From: Enterococcus raffinosus
GTDB lineage: Bacteria > Bacillota > Bacilli > Lactobacillales > Enterococcaceae
Assembly: GCF_001886185.1 (NCBI RefSeq)
Contig: NZ_JXLA01000028.1
Coordinates: forward strand, 1 to 59,353
DNA: 59,353 bases
Direction: 5' to 3'
In this document: positions 31,812 to 38,973 of the stretch, one piece after another
Layout of the letters: each line of letters begins with the position of its first letter
Position numbering within the stretch: the stretch's first letter is position 1
Position numbers and translations under genes: made by a program
The notes under the pieces: generated by a model
What the model saw: only the letters and a program-made list of their open reading frames with translations
Told to the model about the DNA's origin: nothing
The model's database searches: none

Positions 31812-33029
31812 TTATTCATTGGATAAATCATCAAACGCTTGTGAAGCATCGAATGACTTCCACTCTGGACGTTTGTCTGATTCTTTTGCTAGTTTCGGTT
31901 GCCCCTCAGCTTGTGTTAAATACGGTCCTACTAGGTCGCTGAAGGCTTCCAAGCCAAGTGTCTTTTCTAGATCGCCGATCCCTTTCATTTGAGGAGGTTT
32001 GTAGATATCTTCCTCAGGGTACCCTTCGAACTGAAGGTCAATGGCTAGTGCCTCTGGGTCTCGTACTGTTCGTTTACCAGACCTGCCTTGAACGACTTTG
32101 TAACCATCTATGTGGACTCCCTCAATAGCAAGCTTTAATGCATACTTCTCTACTTTATCGATCCATTGCTTAACCTCAGATCCTTTGTTTACGATTTCCG
32201 CCACTTCTGACGGACTTAGCCATTCCTCAGGAGTAAAGTCCACGCCTGCGAGTAATGTTTCTGCTCTTTTCTTGCAGACATCTTTAATCGGACACCATTG
32301 GCACCAAGACCCTGCTGATAGTTCGCCTTGACCGCAATAGGCTTTATTAGCAGCCGGCCGCAAAACAGTCTTGCCCCAGCGCAACAGATCAGTGGAACGG
32401 ATCGTTGTCGAGGAACGATCATGCAGCCGCGGTTGTACAATCGTAAATGTAATGTCTTGCACAAAATCCAGATACTTCTTGAAGGATTTCATCGCCCCAA
32501 GTCCGTAGGCTTTGATTTGCGGGTTGTCTAATGCCGAGACTGGTTTGCCTTTCCCGTACTTCAGATCTGTAATGAACATCTTGCTTCCGCCAATAATCAC
32601 CACGTCACTTGTCCCAAAGCCCTCAGGAATGTAATCGCTCGTATCAACGCGGGCTTCAAAGAAAATTAACGGTTCTTTGACTCCGATACTCTTCAAATAC
32701 TTACGTTGCGAAGGTCTCATCGCCTCGAAAGCATTGATAGCCTCGGCGTATTGCTCATGAACGACGTTTTCGAACTCTCGAACATAATCAGCCATTGCCT
32801 TGTTGTAAAGCGGACGCTTAAGTAATTTGTCGTACTCAAGTTCGTCAGTAGTGTCGAAGCCCTCATATTCAAATCGCAGATTCATTTCCGCTAAAGCATG
32901 AGCAACTGTCCCCTCCTCTGCTTCAGCGGATCCCGAATCTTGAAAAGCTTGTGTTAAACGAACACTTCGCGGACAGTGGATCCACCGATCTGCATCACTT
33001 GCTGAGAGTAAGGCGTGTTCGCTCGGCAT
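31812..33029 (-). CDS. DUF2800 family Cas4/RecB-like nuclease
   Basis: A 405-residue protein with the DUF2800 pattern: ASDADRWIHCPRSVRLT at the start, EEGTVAHALAE, and the nuclease core GTSDVVIIGGSKMFITDLKYGKG (PD-(D/E)XK type Asp..Asp-x-Lys). A late Cys cluster (SAGSWCQWCPIKDVC) together with the first Cys could hold an Fe-S cluster as in Cas4. It is adjacent to DUF2815, and the pair probably acts in recombination or end processing. The final Arg/Lys-rich region precedes an acidic end. Confidence 0.88.
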   Translation of the reverse strand: MPSEHALLSASDADRWIHCPRSVRLTQAFQDSGSAEAEEGTVAHALAEMNLRFEYEGFDTTDELEYDKLLKRPLYNKAMADYVREFENVVHEQYAEAINAFEAMRPSQRKYLKSIGVKEPLIFFEARVDTSDYIPEGFGTSDVVIIGGSKMFITDLKYGKGKPVSALDNPQIKAYGLGAMKSFKKYLDFVQDITFTIVQPRLHDRSSTTIRSTDLLRWGKTVLRPAANKAYCGQGELSAGSWCQWCPIKDVCKKRAETLLAGVDFTPEEWLSPSEVAEIVNKGSEVKQWIDKVEKYALKLAIEGVHIDGYKVVQGRSGKRTVRDPEALAIDLQFEGYPEEDIYKPPQMKGIGDLEKTLGLEAFSDLVGPYLTQAEGQPKLAKESDKRPEWKSFDASQAFDDLSNE

Positions 33030-33030
33030 A

Positions 33031-33660
33031 TTACTCGCCTGTCACTTTCGCAACGGCTTTTTCGTAGTTCTTCCATCTCTCTTTTAGTTCGGCATCGATC
33101 GCGGCACGTCCTTCGACATCATCCTCAAATTGTCCGATGCTAGCAATATTTGTTTTACTGTGCTTCTTCATTAGCTTCTTGGCGCGATCTACATTTTTAT
33201 CACCAAACAGTTTTACCACTTGTTTGAAGGTTGGAAAATCGATCACTTTCACGTCAGATGTCGTCCAGTTATCATCTTCAAAATCGTCATCCTCGTCTTC
33301 AAAACCATCTTCTTTGTCATCGTTTTTTCCCGAAAGTTGTGCCTGTTCCCAAGCTTGATATTCTTTCTTCGTCACGTTTTTTCCACGATCTTCTGGTGCA
33401 GGTAACTCTTCGCCTTTTTTAATTGCTACCATCGTGCCATCAACCAGCTGGATCCATCGGTTTTGAGTAGCGATTTCTGGTTCATCGTCATCTACGGCGG
33501 TCTTCTCCGCTTCCGGCTTTTCCTTAGTTGGTGCCTTTTCTTTTTGAGCCTTATCCATGATGAGCGACTTTACTGGTCCGATCCCTACCGCCAACTCTGC
33601 GGCAGCTGCATATACTTCTTCCATTGATTCTCCACTAAGTGTTACGCTAAATTTCTTCAT
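33031..33660 (-). CDS. Hypothetical early protein with acidic Asp-Trp segment
   Basis: A 209-residue protein. N-terminal 35 residues (MKKFSVTLSGESMEEVYAAAAELAVG...), a Lys/Glu/Pro-rich linker, an IQLVDGTMVAIKKGEELP domain (about 70-100), then the acidic segment EDEDDDFEDDNW (near 120) and a basic helical C-terminal domain (KQVVKLFGDKNVDRAKKLMKKH). No family recognised. It begins the replication operon right before DUF2800 and shares the Asp-rich segment style with the polymerase-upstream protein and the primase. Confidence 0.65.
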   Translation of the reverse strand: MKKFSVTLSGESMEEVYAAAAELAVGIGPVKSLIMDKAQKEKAPTKEKPEAEKTAVDDDEPEIATQNRWIQLVDGTMVAIKKGEELPAPEDRGKNVTKKEYQAWEQAQLSGKNDDKEDGFEDEDDDFEDDNWTTSDVKVIDFPTFKQVVKLFGDKNVDRAKKLMKKHSKTNIASIGQFEDDVEGRAAIDAELKERWKNYEKAVAKVTGE

Positions 33661-33702
33661 ATTCCTTTTCCTCCTAATTGGTGCTACAATGTAGCTATAA
33701 AT

Positions 33703-33981
33703 TTATTGATTTATGTTATGGCTTATCTCGGGTGCGACCGAGGTAGGCTCTTGTTTTTCTCTTAATAAGATAGCTTCATGCACCAGTTCATTCCAGGTCC
33801 ACTTAACTTCCAATCCATCGGCAAACCGTATAACAGGAGATTGACTCCAAGTAGTTAATAACTCGAATTCCTCGCCGTTGTCCAAAGTTCCTTTACCTAC
33901 ATAAATTGTTGGTGTGATGGTTCTAACTTCTTCCCCATTTTCGTTTATTGAAACACAATCTTTTGTTTTGATCTCAGGCAT
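33703..33981 (-). CDS. Small hypothetical early phage protein
   Basis: A 92-residue protein (MPEIKTKDCVSINENGEE...) mostly of predicted beta strands, with repeated GTLDNGEEFELLTTW-type strands. Start ATG 33981 follows AAAGGAAGTGATAATA. No function recognised. It lies between the replication operon and a broken gene. Confidence 0.6.
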   Translation of the reverse strand: MPEIKTKDCVSINENGEEVRTITPTIYVGKGTLDNGEEFELLTTWSQSPVIRFADGLEVKWTWNELVHEAILLREKQEPTSVAPEISHNINQ

Positions 33982-34002
33982 TATTATCACTTCCTTTCAA
34001 AT

Positions 34003-34271
34003 CTAATATGTTTGTTTACACTCGACGATTTCTGCTTCGCCTTTCTTGATCGCTTCGATGATTTTGTTTTCTTCAACTCGTCCGCCTTTTAGGGTCCAGT
34101 AGCCATACTGACCGATGCGACTATTATCCAGTATTTCTTCCACTCGCTCTAAGTCATCCTTAAACTCTTCATCACGTCATCACGCCAAACTGCTACACGA
34201 CCATTCACAGATAATTTACCGCCGTCCTTATAGTGAATTTTGATGCGATACCTATTTATTCTCTTACCCAT
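34003..34271 (-). pseudogene. Early gene broken by an 8-bp tandem duplication
   Basis: Read from ATG 34271 the frame gives MGKRINRYRIKIHYKDGGKL...VAVWRDDVMKS and stops early. The other frame continues EEFKDDLERVEEILDN to a stop at 34003. At the join the sequence CGTGATGA is present twice in tandem (34169-34184, minus strand). Removing one copy restores a single 86-residue frame reading VWRDEEFKDDLE. The gene is therefore disabled by an 8-bp duplication, or may be reversible. No known family. Confidence 0.8.
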
Positions 34272-34274
34272 TGA

Positions 34275-34718
34275 CTAGCCCTCTCCCGCCACTTCAACAA
34301 GTTCAACTCTTTCACGAGCTAAGTCGTCATACAACTTCGACAGTTCATTTGCATATTCTCGCGCTTCAACAAGTTTCCAATGTAGTTTTTTACCTTCTTG
34401 ATAGTAGTCCTTATACATTTTGCTTTTTTCCAAGTCCTGGACCACCAAACGTGCCTTAACCAAAGCTTCGTAGCTGAGTTTCAGGATTAATTGTTCCCGT
34501 CGGTAATTCGTTAAGGTTTCAGAATCATCCGAAAATACGCTTGAGTTAACTGATAGATTTACAACGATCTTTTTGCCATCAACAATTTTGTATAGCCTTT
34601 GGTTTGCACCTTGAAAATACTCACCTTCGCTTGTGTTGTAATAGATAACAACTCCCGTATTGGTCATTTTCCACACTTCGATATTATTATCGAAGAAATA
34701 TTCTTGAACTGGTTCCAC
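34275..34718 (-). CDS. Hypothetical early protein with coiled coil
   Basis: A 147-residue protein. The N-terminal 70 residues are beta-type (VIYYNTSEGEYFQGANQRLYKI), and the C-terminal half is a long coiled coil (SYEALVKARLVVQDLEKSKMYKDY...). The start is a GTG at 34718 that shares its first base with the TAG stop of the upstream gene (TAGTG) and follows AGAAAGGATCGATCATA. No family recognised. Confidence 0.6.
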   Translation of the reverse strand: MEPVQEYFFDNNIEVWKMTNTGVVIYYNTSEGEYFQGANQRLYKIVDGKKIVVNLSVNSSVFSDDSETLTNYRREQLILKLSYEALVKARLVVQDLEKSKMYKDYYQEGKKLHWKLVEAREYANELSKLYDDLARERVELVEVAGEG

Positions 34719-34906
34719 TATGATCGATCCTTTCTCTGAAAAATATTTGCTATGGCAACAATTCCCAACAAAGCAAAACCTGTAACCCATGCCTTGAAAA
34801 GAAATGCTGTAACCATTGCACCTGTTAAAATTGCCTTTTTCGTTTTCCGGTTTGCTCTTTTTTGCGCGACGTCTCTTGGTAAGAAAAACTCAAAATCTTG
34901 TCTCAT
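34718..34906 (-). CDS. Small membrane protein
   Basis: A 62-residue protein with a basic N-terminal region (RANRKTKKAIL) and a long hydrophobic stretch of about 30 residues (TGAMVTAFLFKAWVTGF then ALLGIVAIANIF), enough for one or two membrane passes. It ends RKDRS. ATG 34906 follows GAGGAGGGAAAC. It overlaps the DUF771-like gene start region by four bases. Early phage membrane proteins can take part in exclusion or membrane anchoring of replication, but nothing here decides between these. Confidence 0.62.
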   Translation of the reverse strand: MRQDFEFFLPRDVAQKRANRKTKKAILTGAMVTAFLFKAWVTGFALLGIVAIANIFQRKDRS

Positions 34907-35235
34907 GTTTCCCTCCTCAGGTACTTCCAAAGCTCATTATCAATAAACTCAATCAGTCCTTGTGACTTGAATAGCCAGCGATCACTTTGAGAATATGGAT
35001 AATAAACCCATCCGCCATTTTCTACATCAAGCTTTTTGATTAATGAAGGATTATTTAAAATGTTGTCTTTAAGCCAAGTTGATGATCGATTTGCTCTCGC
35101 TGAAAAATCTTTCATTGTAAAAGTTTGACCGGCAAATTCTTTATCTTCTAATTCCTTTAGCCGGACCCTCTCGACAAGAATTAAATTATCAGGAATATCA
35201 ATAGTCACTTTGGCTTCGATTTGTTGAGTTGCCAT
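34903..35235 (-). CDS. DUF771-like early regulator
   Basis: A 110-residue protein with the DUF771 pattern: an N-terminal VTIDIPDNLILVERVRLKELE strand region and a helix-turn-helix-like MKDFSARANRSSTWLKDNIL, then WVYYPYSQSDRWLFK. DUF771 proteins are the second or third leftward gene in many Firmicutes prophages and probably bind DNA near the switch. It is placed after the Cro-like gene. Confidence 0.8.
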   Translation of the reverse strand: MATQQIEAKVTIDIPDNLILVERVRLKELEDKEFAGQTFTMKDFSARANRSSTWLKDNILNNPSLIKKLDVENGGWVYYPYSQSDRWLFKSQGLIEFIDNELWKYLRRET

Positions 35236-35247
35236 TTCCTCCCTCTC

Positions 35248-35442
35248 CTATCTAATTCGAAAATCCGAAATAATTTTTAAAACTAATTTGTTAGCTGCAG
35301 TTGAATTTTTTAATTTCCCTGTCAAATAGCTGGTTACGTCCTGCTTTGTCATTCCGTAATACACTGCAATATCAACGATTGTTGTTCCTGATTCTTCGAT
35401 AAACTTTAAAACCTTCTCACGACCATTTGTTGATTCTGGCAT
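35248..35442 (-). CDS. Cro-like small helix-turn-helix regulator
   Basis: A 64-residue protein. STNGREKVLKFIEESGTTIVDIAVYYGMTKQDVTSYLTGKLKN (read in two parts) forms a helix-turn-helix of the XRE/Cro type. It is the first leftward gene, divergent from the CI-like repressor. This is the typical Cro position. ATG 35442 follows AGAGGTGGAAAC; the longer reading starts inside that site. Confidence 0.75.
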   Translation of the reverse strand: MPESTNGREKVLKFIEESGTTIVDIAVYYGMTKQDVTSYLTGKLKNSTAANKLVLKIISDFRIR

Positions 35443-35470
35443 GTTTCCACCTCTATTCATTTACAGTTTA

Positions 35471-35490
35471 GTAAGATAAATAGTAAGAAA
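35471..35490. repeat. 20-bp inverted repeat, left arm
   Basis: GTAAGATAAATAGTAAGAAA. The exact complement lies at 35634-35653, 143 bp away. Each arm contains two GTAAGA units 12 bp apart. Two identical arms facing each other frame the switch region. Confidence 0.9.
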
Positions 35491-35503
35491 TCTAGTTTAA
35501 CTA

Positions 35504-35531
35504 TTGACATTTTTATAGAAAACTATAAAAT
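35504..35531 (+). promoter_or_regulatory. Candidate rightward promoter of the lysogeny genes
   Basis: A perfect TTGACA (35504-35509) with TAAAAT (35526-35531) at 16-base spacing, pointing toward the CI-like repressor gene 212 bases downstream. The spacer and -10 hold the palindrome TTTTATAGAAAACTATAAAA (35511-35530), a likely operator. Confidence 0.5.
35511..35530. promoter_or_regulatory. Operator-like palindrome and related sites
   Basis: A 20-bp palindrome with arms of 8 bp around AAAA. Related AAACTATA sequences occur at 35671-35678 and, in reverse, around 35695-35707 (two overlapping copies). They probably bind the CI-like and/or Cro-like proteins. Confidence 0.55.
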
Positions 35532-35633
35532 GAAATCATAGTTAAATAAGCTTGGTTAAACCTATTAAATTGACGTTCTAAGTTTGGCGACCTCGAATTG
35601 TTTATTTTAATTAGGTGTCTTTCCTTTTGCTTT

Positions 35634-35653
35634 TTTCTTACTATTTATCTTAC
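35634..35653. repeat. 20-bp inverted repeat, right arm
   Basis: Perfect reverse complement of 35471-35490. It probably marks a second binding site of the same regulator; an invertible segment is a less likely reading. Confidence 0.9.
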
Positions 35654-35660
35654 GAGGTCT

Positions 35661-35689
35661 ATATTATAGCAAACTATAAATTCAGTCAA
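35661..35689 (-). promoter_or_regulatory. Candidate leftward (lytic) promoter
   Basis: On the minus strand TTGACT (35684-35689), then 17 bases to TAATAT (35661-35666), or 15 bases to a perfect TATAAT (35663-35668). The spacer contains an AAACTATA operator-like site. It faces the rightward promoter, so the transcripts would overlap over about 130 bases. Confidence 0.55.
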
Positions 35690-35742
35690 GTGTTTTCTAT
35701 AGTTTTCTGTAATTTAGTTCTTCGACGAAAGGAATCGTTGAT

Positions 35743-36123
35743 ATGACAGTCTTTGAAAGAATTAAAAAATTGGCTGACGGACAAGGCATAAGTGTTTCAA
35801 AAGTAGCTACTGATCTTGGGTTTAGCGAAAATCTTTTTTATCAATGGAAAAAAGCGAGCCCAAAATCTGACAGATTAGAAAAAGTTGCAGACTACTTTGA
35901 TGTTTCCGTAGACTATCTACTGGGAAGAACCGATGACCCTCATTTCACTCCTAGCCACATTGAAGACGAAGATGATTATGAAAAAGAGCTTATTATGATG
36001 TTCAGGAAAGGTGAAAAAGAAGTTGCTCCTGAGAAACGTGATCTTTATAGAAAACAAACTAAGGATCTTATGAGTTTTATTTCAAAAACCATGCAAGAAT
36101 TAGACGATGAGGAAAATGAGTAG
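35743..36123 (+). CDS. CI-like phage repressor (XRE family)
   Basis: A 126-residue protein. Residues 1-62 are an HTH_3 domain (FERIKKLADGQGISVSKVATDLGF..., then ENLFYQWKKASPKSDRLEKVADYF and VSVDYLLGRTDD). Residues 63-126 are an acidic helical tail without the LexA-type peptidase. It should keep the prophage silent by binding the AAACTATA sites upstream. It is cotranscribed with an ImmA/IrrE-type peptidase, which may remove it on induction. GAAAGGAATCGTTGAT is the ribosome-binding region. Confidence 0.88.
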   Translation: MTVFERIKKLADGQGISVSKVATDLGFSENLFYQWKKASPKSDRLEKVADYFDVSVDYLLGRTDDPHFTPSHIEDEDDYEKELIMMFRKGEKEVAPEKRDLYRKQTKDLMSFISKTMQELDDEENE

Positions 36124-36136
36124 CTCGGGAGTGTAA

Positions 36137-36814
36137 ATGTTGGAAGATTTAAAAGGCAATCGCTTGTCACTTATTAATTTATTAGTTAATCAGTTTTTGT
36201 TGAAAGAAAATATTGAACCTGAAGAATATACTTTCTCTGATTTTATATCTTCTTATATTAAAGAAAACAAAATCAAGATAATCTCGGAAATTCCAATAAT
36301 TGATGAGGAGTTTTTTCTTGGGGTTACTGTTAGGAGTAAAAAAAGTATTTGCATTTTTCTAAATCCTGATGTTTTTAAAAGACGTTTTAACTTTAGTACT
36401 TGTCACGAGATAATTCATTGTATCTTCGATATGAATATGAAAAAAAAGACACAAAAGTTTTTCAACGTTGACAATAATCCTTCTTTCTATAACGAAGAAG
36501 AGTGGATTCTAGAGAAATTAGCTAATGGTGGAGCAGGTGTAATAATGCTGCCTGACATTAAGTTAGTAAAATATATGAGAAGCAATAAATCATTTCGCTT
36601 GATTTCAGACGAATGTCATATCAGTCAGCAAGCTCTGTATAATCGATTTATCGATTTTGGCATTTACAGTTGCGGAATGAGTGAAATAACAGCTGTACGA
36701 GCCACTAAAAATTTTCAATATCTTGGTGATCGAACATTATTTAGGATGTATCTTACAGGCGTTCATTCTACACGAGAGAAACAAATTATTTATGATTACG
36801 AAAACTCAATTTAA
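36137..36814 (+). CDS. ImmA/IrrE-type metallopeptidase
   Basis: A 225-residue protein with an HEIIH zinc-binding motif (CHEIIHCIFDM, about residue 94) and a downstream Glu in the EEWILEKLAN helix (about 116), followed by the usual LISDECHISQQALYNRF helical region. Enzymes of this family cut HTH repressors; in ICEBs1 ImmA destroys ImmR. Its place 13 bases after the repressor gene fits. The start ATG 36137 has a modest GGGAGTG site. Confidence 0.85.
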   Translation: MLEDLKGNRLSLINLLVNQFLLKENIEPEEYTFSDFISSYIKENKIKIISEIPIIDEEFFLGVTVRSKKSICIFLNPDVFKRRFNFSTCHEIIHCIFDMNMKKKTQKFFNVDNNPSFYNEEEWILEKLANGGAGVIMLPDIKLVKYMRSNKSFRLISDECHISQQALYNRFIDFGIYSCGMSEITAVRATKNFQYLGDRTLFRMYLTGVHSTREKQIIYDYENSI

Positions 36815-36896
36815 GTAGCTCGTGCTGCAACACGGAACCTTCTCTTCTTCTGAGCGTTTACAAATTAGTATATAAAAGAAATGAGGAATAGTTAAA

Positions 36897-37484
36897 ATGA
36901 AAAAAATTTGTTTAGTGGTTTTACCTTTATTATTACTTACTGCATGTTCCGGTAACAAAGAACAAGCGAAAAATTCAAGTAGTTCATCTACCACAGTAAG
37001 TTCTATTGAAAAGGCATCTAATAGCAAAGAAAAACAAAATAGTAGTTCTACAGCTAGTAGCTCAAGTGACAATAATGTTAATATTGATAAGTTTCAAGAA
37101 TACCTTTCGACAAATCCTAAAGATTTTGAAAGCTTTGTGGATCAATACTACTCAATTACCCCTACTACTGACCAATCAAAAGTATTTTCTAAATTGATAA
37201 AAGGAAAAACTTTCACCTTCACTGGTACTGTAATTGAACCTATGGGTCAACGAATTGCCGTTATTGCTGATAATAAATTTTCTAATCAGTCTTGGACTGA
37301 TTCAGTCTCTACTAGTCCGTCAGCATCATACGTAATCTTTGTAAAAGATTTAAATAATACAAATGAATTTAATATCGGTGATAAAGTAACATTCACTGGA
37401 ATTATGAGTTCAGCTGGCGCAAACTTTGATTCTATGCACACTCAATGGGATATGACAAACGGTAAAATGCAAAAATTGCAATAA
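36897..37484 (+). CDS. Lipoprotein expressed from the lysogeny region
   Basis: A 195-residue protein with a clear lipoprotein signal peptide: KKICLVVLPLLLLTAC, lipobox LTAC with Cys17. Then a Ser/Lys/Thr-rich linker of about 45 residues and a C-terminal beta-rich domain (FTFTGTVIEPMGQRIAVI, then IFVKDLNN and GDKVTFTGIMSS), resembling an OB-fold of tRNA_anti-like type. It sits between the peptidase and integrase with a hairpin behind it, so it is likely transcribed in the lysogen. Prophage lipoproteins often block superinfection or alter the cell surface; no direct evidence here. Confidence 0.75.
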   Translation: MKKICLVVLPLLLLTACSGNKEQAKNSSSSSTTVSSIEKASNSKEKQNSSSTASSSSDNNVNIDKFQEYLSTNPKDFESFVDQYYSITPTTDQSKVFSKLIKGKTFTFTGTVIEPMGQRIAVIADNKFSNQSWTDSVSTSPSASYVIFVKDLNNTNEFNIGDKVTFTGIMSSAGANFDSMHTQWDMTNGKMQKLQ

Positions 37485-37510
37485 AGATTAGCCTTCGGGC
37501 TTTTCTTTTT
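37484..37510 (+). terminator. Terminator after the lipoprotein gene
   Basis: A short stem AGCC-TTCG-GGCT (37490-37501), with an outer AAAGA/TCTTT pairing, and T-rich tail. The tetraloop TTCG is very stable. Confidence 0.65.
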
Positions 37511-37555
37511 ACACAATTTCAGAACATACTGTCCACGGAAAGGGCTGATATCAGG

Positions 37556-38698
37556 GTGGCAAGATTTGTAAAACGTGGGAAAACATGGCAATACGAAATT
37601 TCTTATAAAGACGATGATGGGAAATATAAAAAGCTTCGAAAAAGTGGTTTCTCAAAAAAAGGAGAGGCTATAGCAGAAGCTGGGGAAATAGAATCAAAAC
37701 TTGCTAAAGGTCTAAAAGTAACAAGTAAAGATGTTCTTCTTTCTGATCATTTCGAACAATGGATGAATGTCTATAAAAAAGGGAAAGTTTCAGATGTCAC
37801 ATTCAGGAAATATAAAAATACTTTGATGAATATAAAAAAGTATTTTCCAGATGATACTATTAAAAAAATCTCTAGAACGTATTACCAAGAAATCATAAAT
37901 GAATTTTCTAAGGAACATGCTGATGCCACCGTTGAACGTTTTAACACTCAAATAAAGGCAAGTCTAAGAAATATCGTAGATGAAGGTATTATCCCTTTTG
38001 ACTTTACAAAAGGAGCTGTCATCAAAGGAGAGGCTCCAAGCTTGAGCGAACAAGATAAATTTTTGAACTTCACAGAATTTGAAGCATTAGTCAATTTGGC
38101 AAAAGAAAGATTAGATGCTCACTTTGCTTCTAGATTTATGATTGTTGTTGCTGCGGCAACTGGATTGAGATTCGGCGAATTACTTGGATTGACTTGGGAT
38201 CGTGTGGATTTAAAACGTGGAAAAATATTCGTGGATCGCGCGTGGGATTACACGGAGACTCATGGCTTTGTACCACCAAAAAATGAGCAGTCTATTCGAA
38301 AAGTACCCTTAGATAGAGAAACAAATGAGATTATGAAGACTTTCAAAAAGGAACAAAAAGAACTATTCAAAAAAATGAAAATCAAACCTAAATATGACTT
38401 TGTTTTCTACAACGCAAAAGAAGGATTGATTTCAAACAATGCTGCTAACAAAAAACTAAAAGAACTCCTAAGACAACTGAAAATTGATACTCCCCTCACT
38501 ATGCACGGATTAAGGCACACGCACGCCTCTGTTTTAATATTTAAAGGGGTTAACATTATGGCAGTGTCAAAACACCTAGGACACAAAAATTTAGCTGTCA
38601 CAATGGAAGTTTACAGTCATGCAGTGAAAGAACTAGAAGAAAGAGAAGATGACCACATTAAATCAATTTTCGATGAAATATATGAAAGTCAAAAGTGA
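37556..38698 (+). CDS. int: Phage integrase, tyrosine recombinase
   Basis: A 380-residue tyrosine recombinase. The N-terminal AP2-like arm-binding domain (RGKTWQYEISYKDDDGKY...) is followed by SAM-like core-binding (residues about 65-160) and the catalytic domain with Arg in ATGLRFGELLGL (about 200), HGLRHTHA with H-x-x-R (about 320-324), GHKN (about 343) and Tyr in VTMEVYSHA (about 353). It integrates the phage into the adjacent tRNA-Thr. Start GTG 37556. It has two 9-bp TTTGGCACA repeats and a strong terminator after it. Confidence 0.94.
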   Translation: MARFVKRGKTWQYEISYKDDDGKYKKLRKSGFSKKGEAIAEAGEIESKLAKGLKVTSKDVLLSDHFEQWMNVYKKGKVSDVTFRKYKNTLMNIKKYFPDDTIKKISRTYYQEIINEFSKEHADATVERFNTQIKASLRNIVDEGIIPFDFTKGAVIKGEAPSLSEQDKFLNFTEFEALVNLAKERLDAHFASRFMIVVAAATGLRFGELLGLTWDRVDLKRGKIFVDRAWDYTETHGFVPPKNEQSIRKVPLDRETNEIMKTFKKEQKELFKKMKIKPKYDFVFYNAKEGLISNNAANKKLKELLRQLKIDTPLTMHGLRHTHASVLIFKGVNIMAVSKHLGHKNLAVTMEVYSHAVKELEEREDDHIKSIFDEIYESQK

Positions 38699-38718
38699 TT
38701 TGGCACACGTTTGGCACA
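38699..38718 (+). repeat. Direct repeats next to attR (possible integrase arm sites)
   Basis: TTTGGCACA occurs at 38699-38707 and again at 38710-38718, 11 bp apart. Placed between the integrase stop and the attachment site, they may be arm-type binding sites. Confidence 0.55.
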
Positions 38719-38722
38719 AAAG

Positions 38723-38758
38723 AAAAGACAAACCTTGATATAATAAGGTTTGTCTTTT
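38723..38758. terminator. Bidirectional terminator between integrase and tRNA
   Basis: A perfect 14-bp stem (38723-38736 with 38745-38758) with A-run on one side and T-run on the other and an eight-base loop. It ends the integrase transcript and the tRNA transcript. Confidence 0.9.
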
Positions 38759-38766
38759 AGTTTAAA

Positions 38767-38805
38767 TGCCAGCTGCAGGATTCGAACCTGTGACCTACGC
38801 GTTAC
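38767..38805. other. Probable attR core in the tRNA-Thr 3' half
   Basis: Integrases of this class use the tRNA 3' half, from the anticodon region to the 3' end. The left copy (attL) would lie outside the window left of 1, so the exact length of the core cannot be determined here. Confidence 0.55.
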
Positions 38806-38839
38806 GAGTGCGTTGCTCTACCAACTGAGCTAAGCTGGC
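38767..38839 (-). tRNA. tRNA-Thr (anticodon CGU)
   Basis: A complete cloverleaf: acceptor GCCAGCT/AGCTGGC, D arm GCTC/GAGC with AGTTGGTA loop, anticodon loop CTCGTAA, T loop TTCGAAT. Discriminator A. CCA is not encoded. Two A-C mismatches occur, at pairs 31-39 and 49-65, with the C in the 3' half both times. The 3' end faces the prophage integrase, so it is the attachment site. Confidence 0.93.
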
Positions 38840-38973
38840 ATTTCGTACAAGAGAAATTATAAAAAACTTCTGCGAAAAAGTAAAGTAAGATTCTTCTCAA
38901 AAAGCGATTACATGAAAAAAACTTGAAAACATGCTAAAATTAGGTATGTGATAAAAGGAGGCGTTCGAAATAG

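Noticed and set aside
31812-33029. Cas4 of a CRISPR system
   Set aside because: The protein is DUF2800, a usual neighbour of DUF2815 in phages; no other cas gene.
35471-35653. Invertible promoter segment
   Set aside because: No recombinase other than the integrase is present and arms without a dinucleotide core pattern; kept only as a minor alternative in the switch finding.
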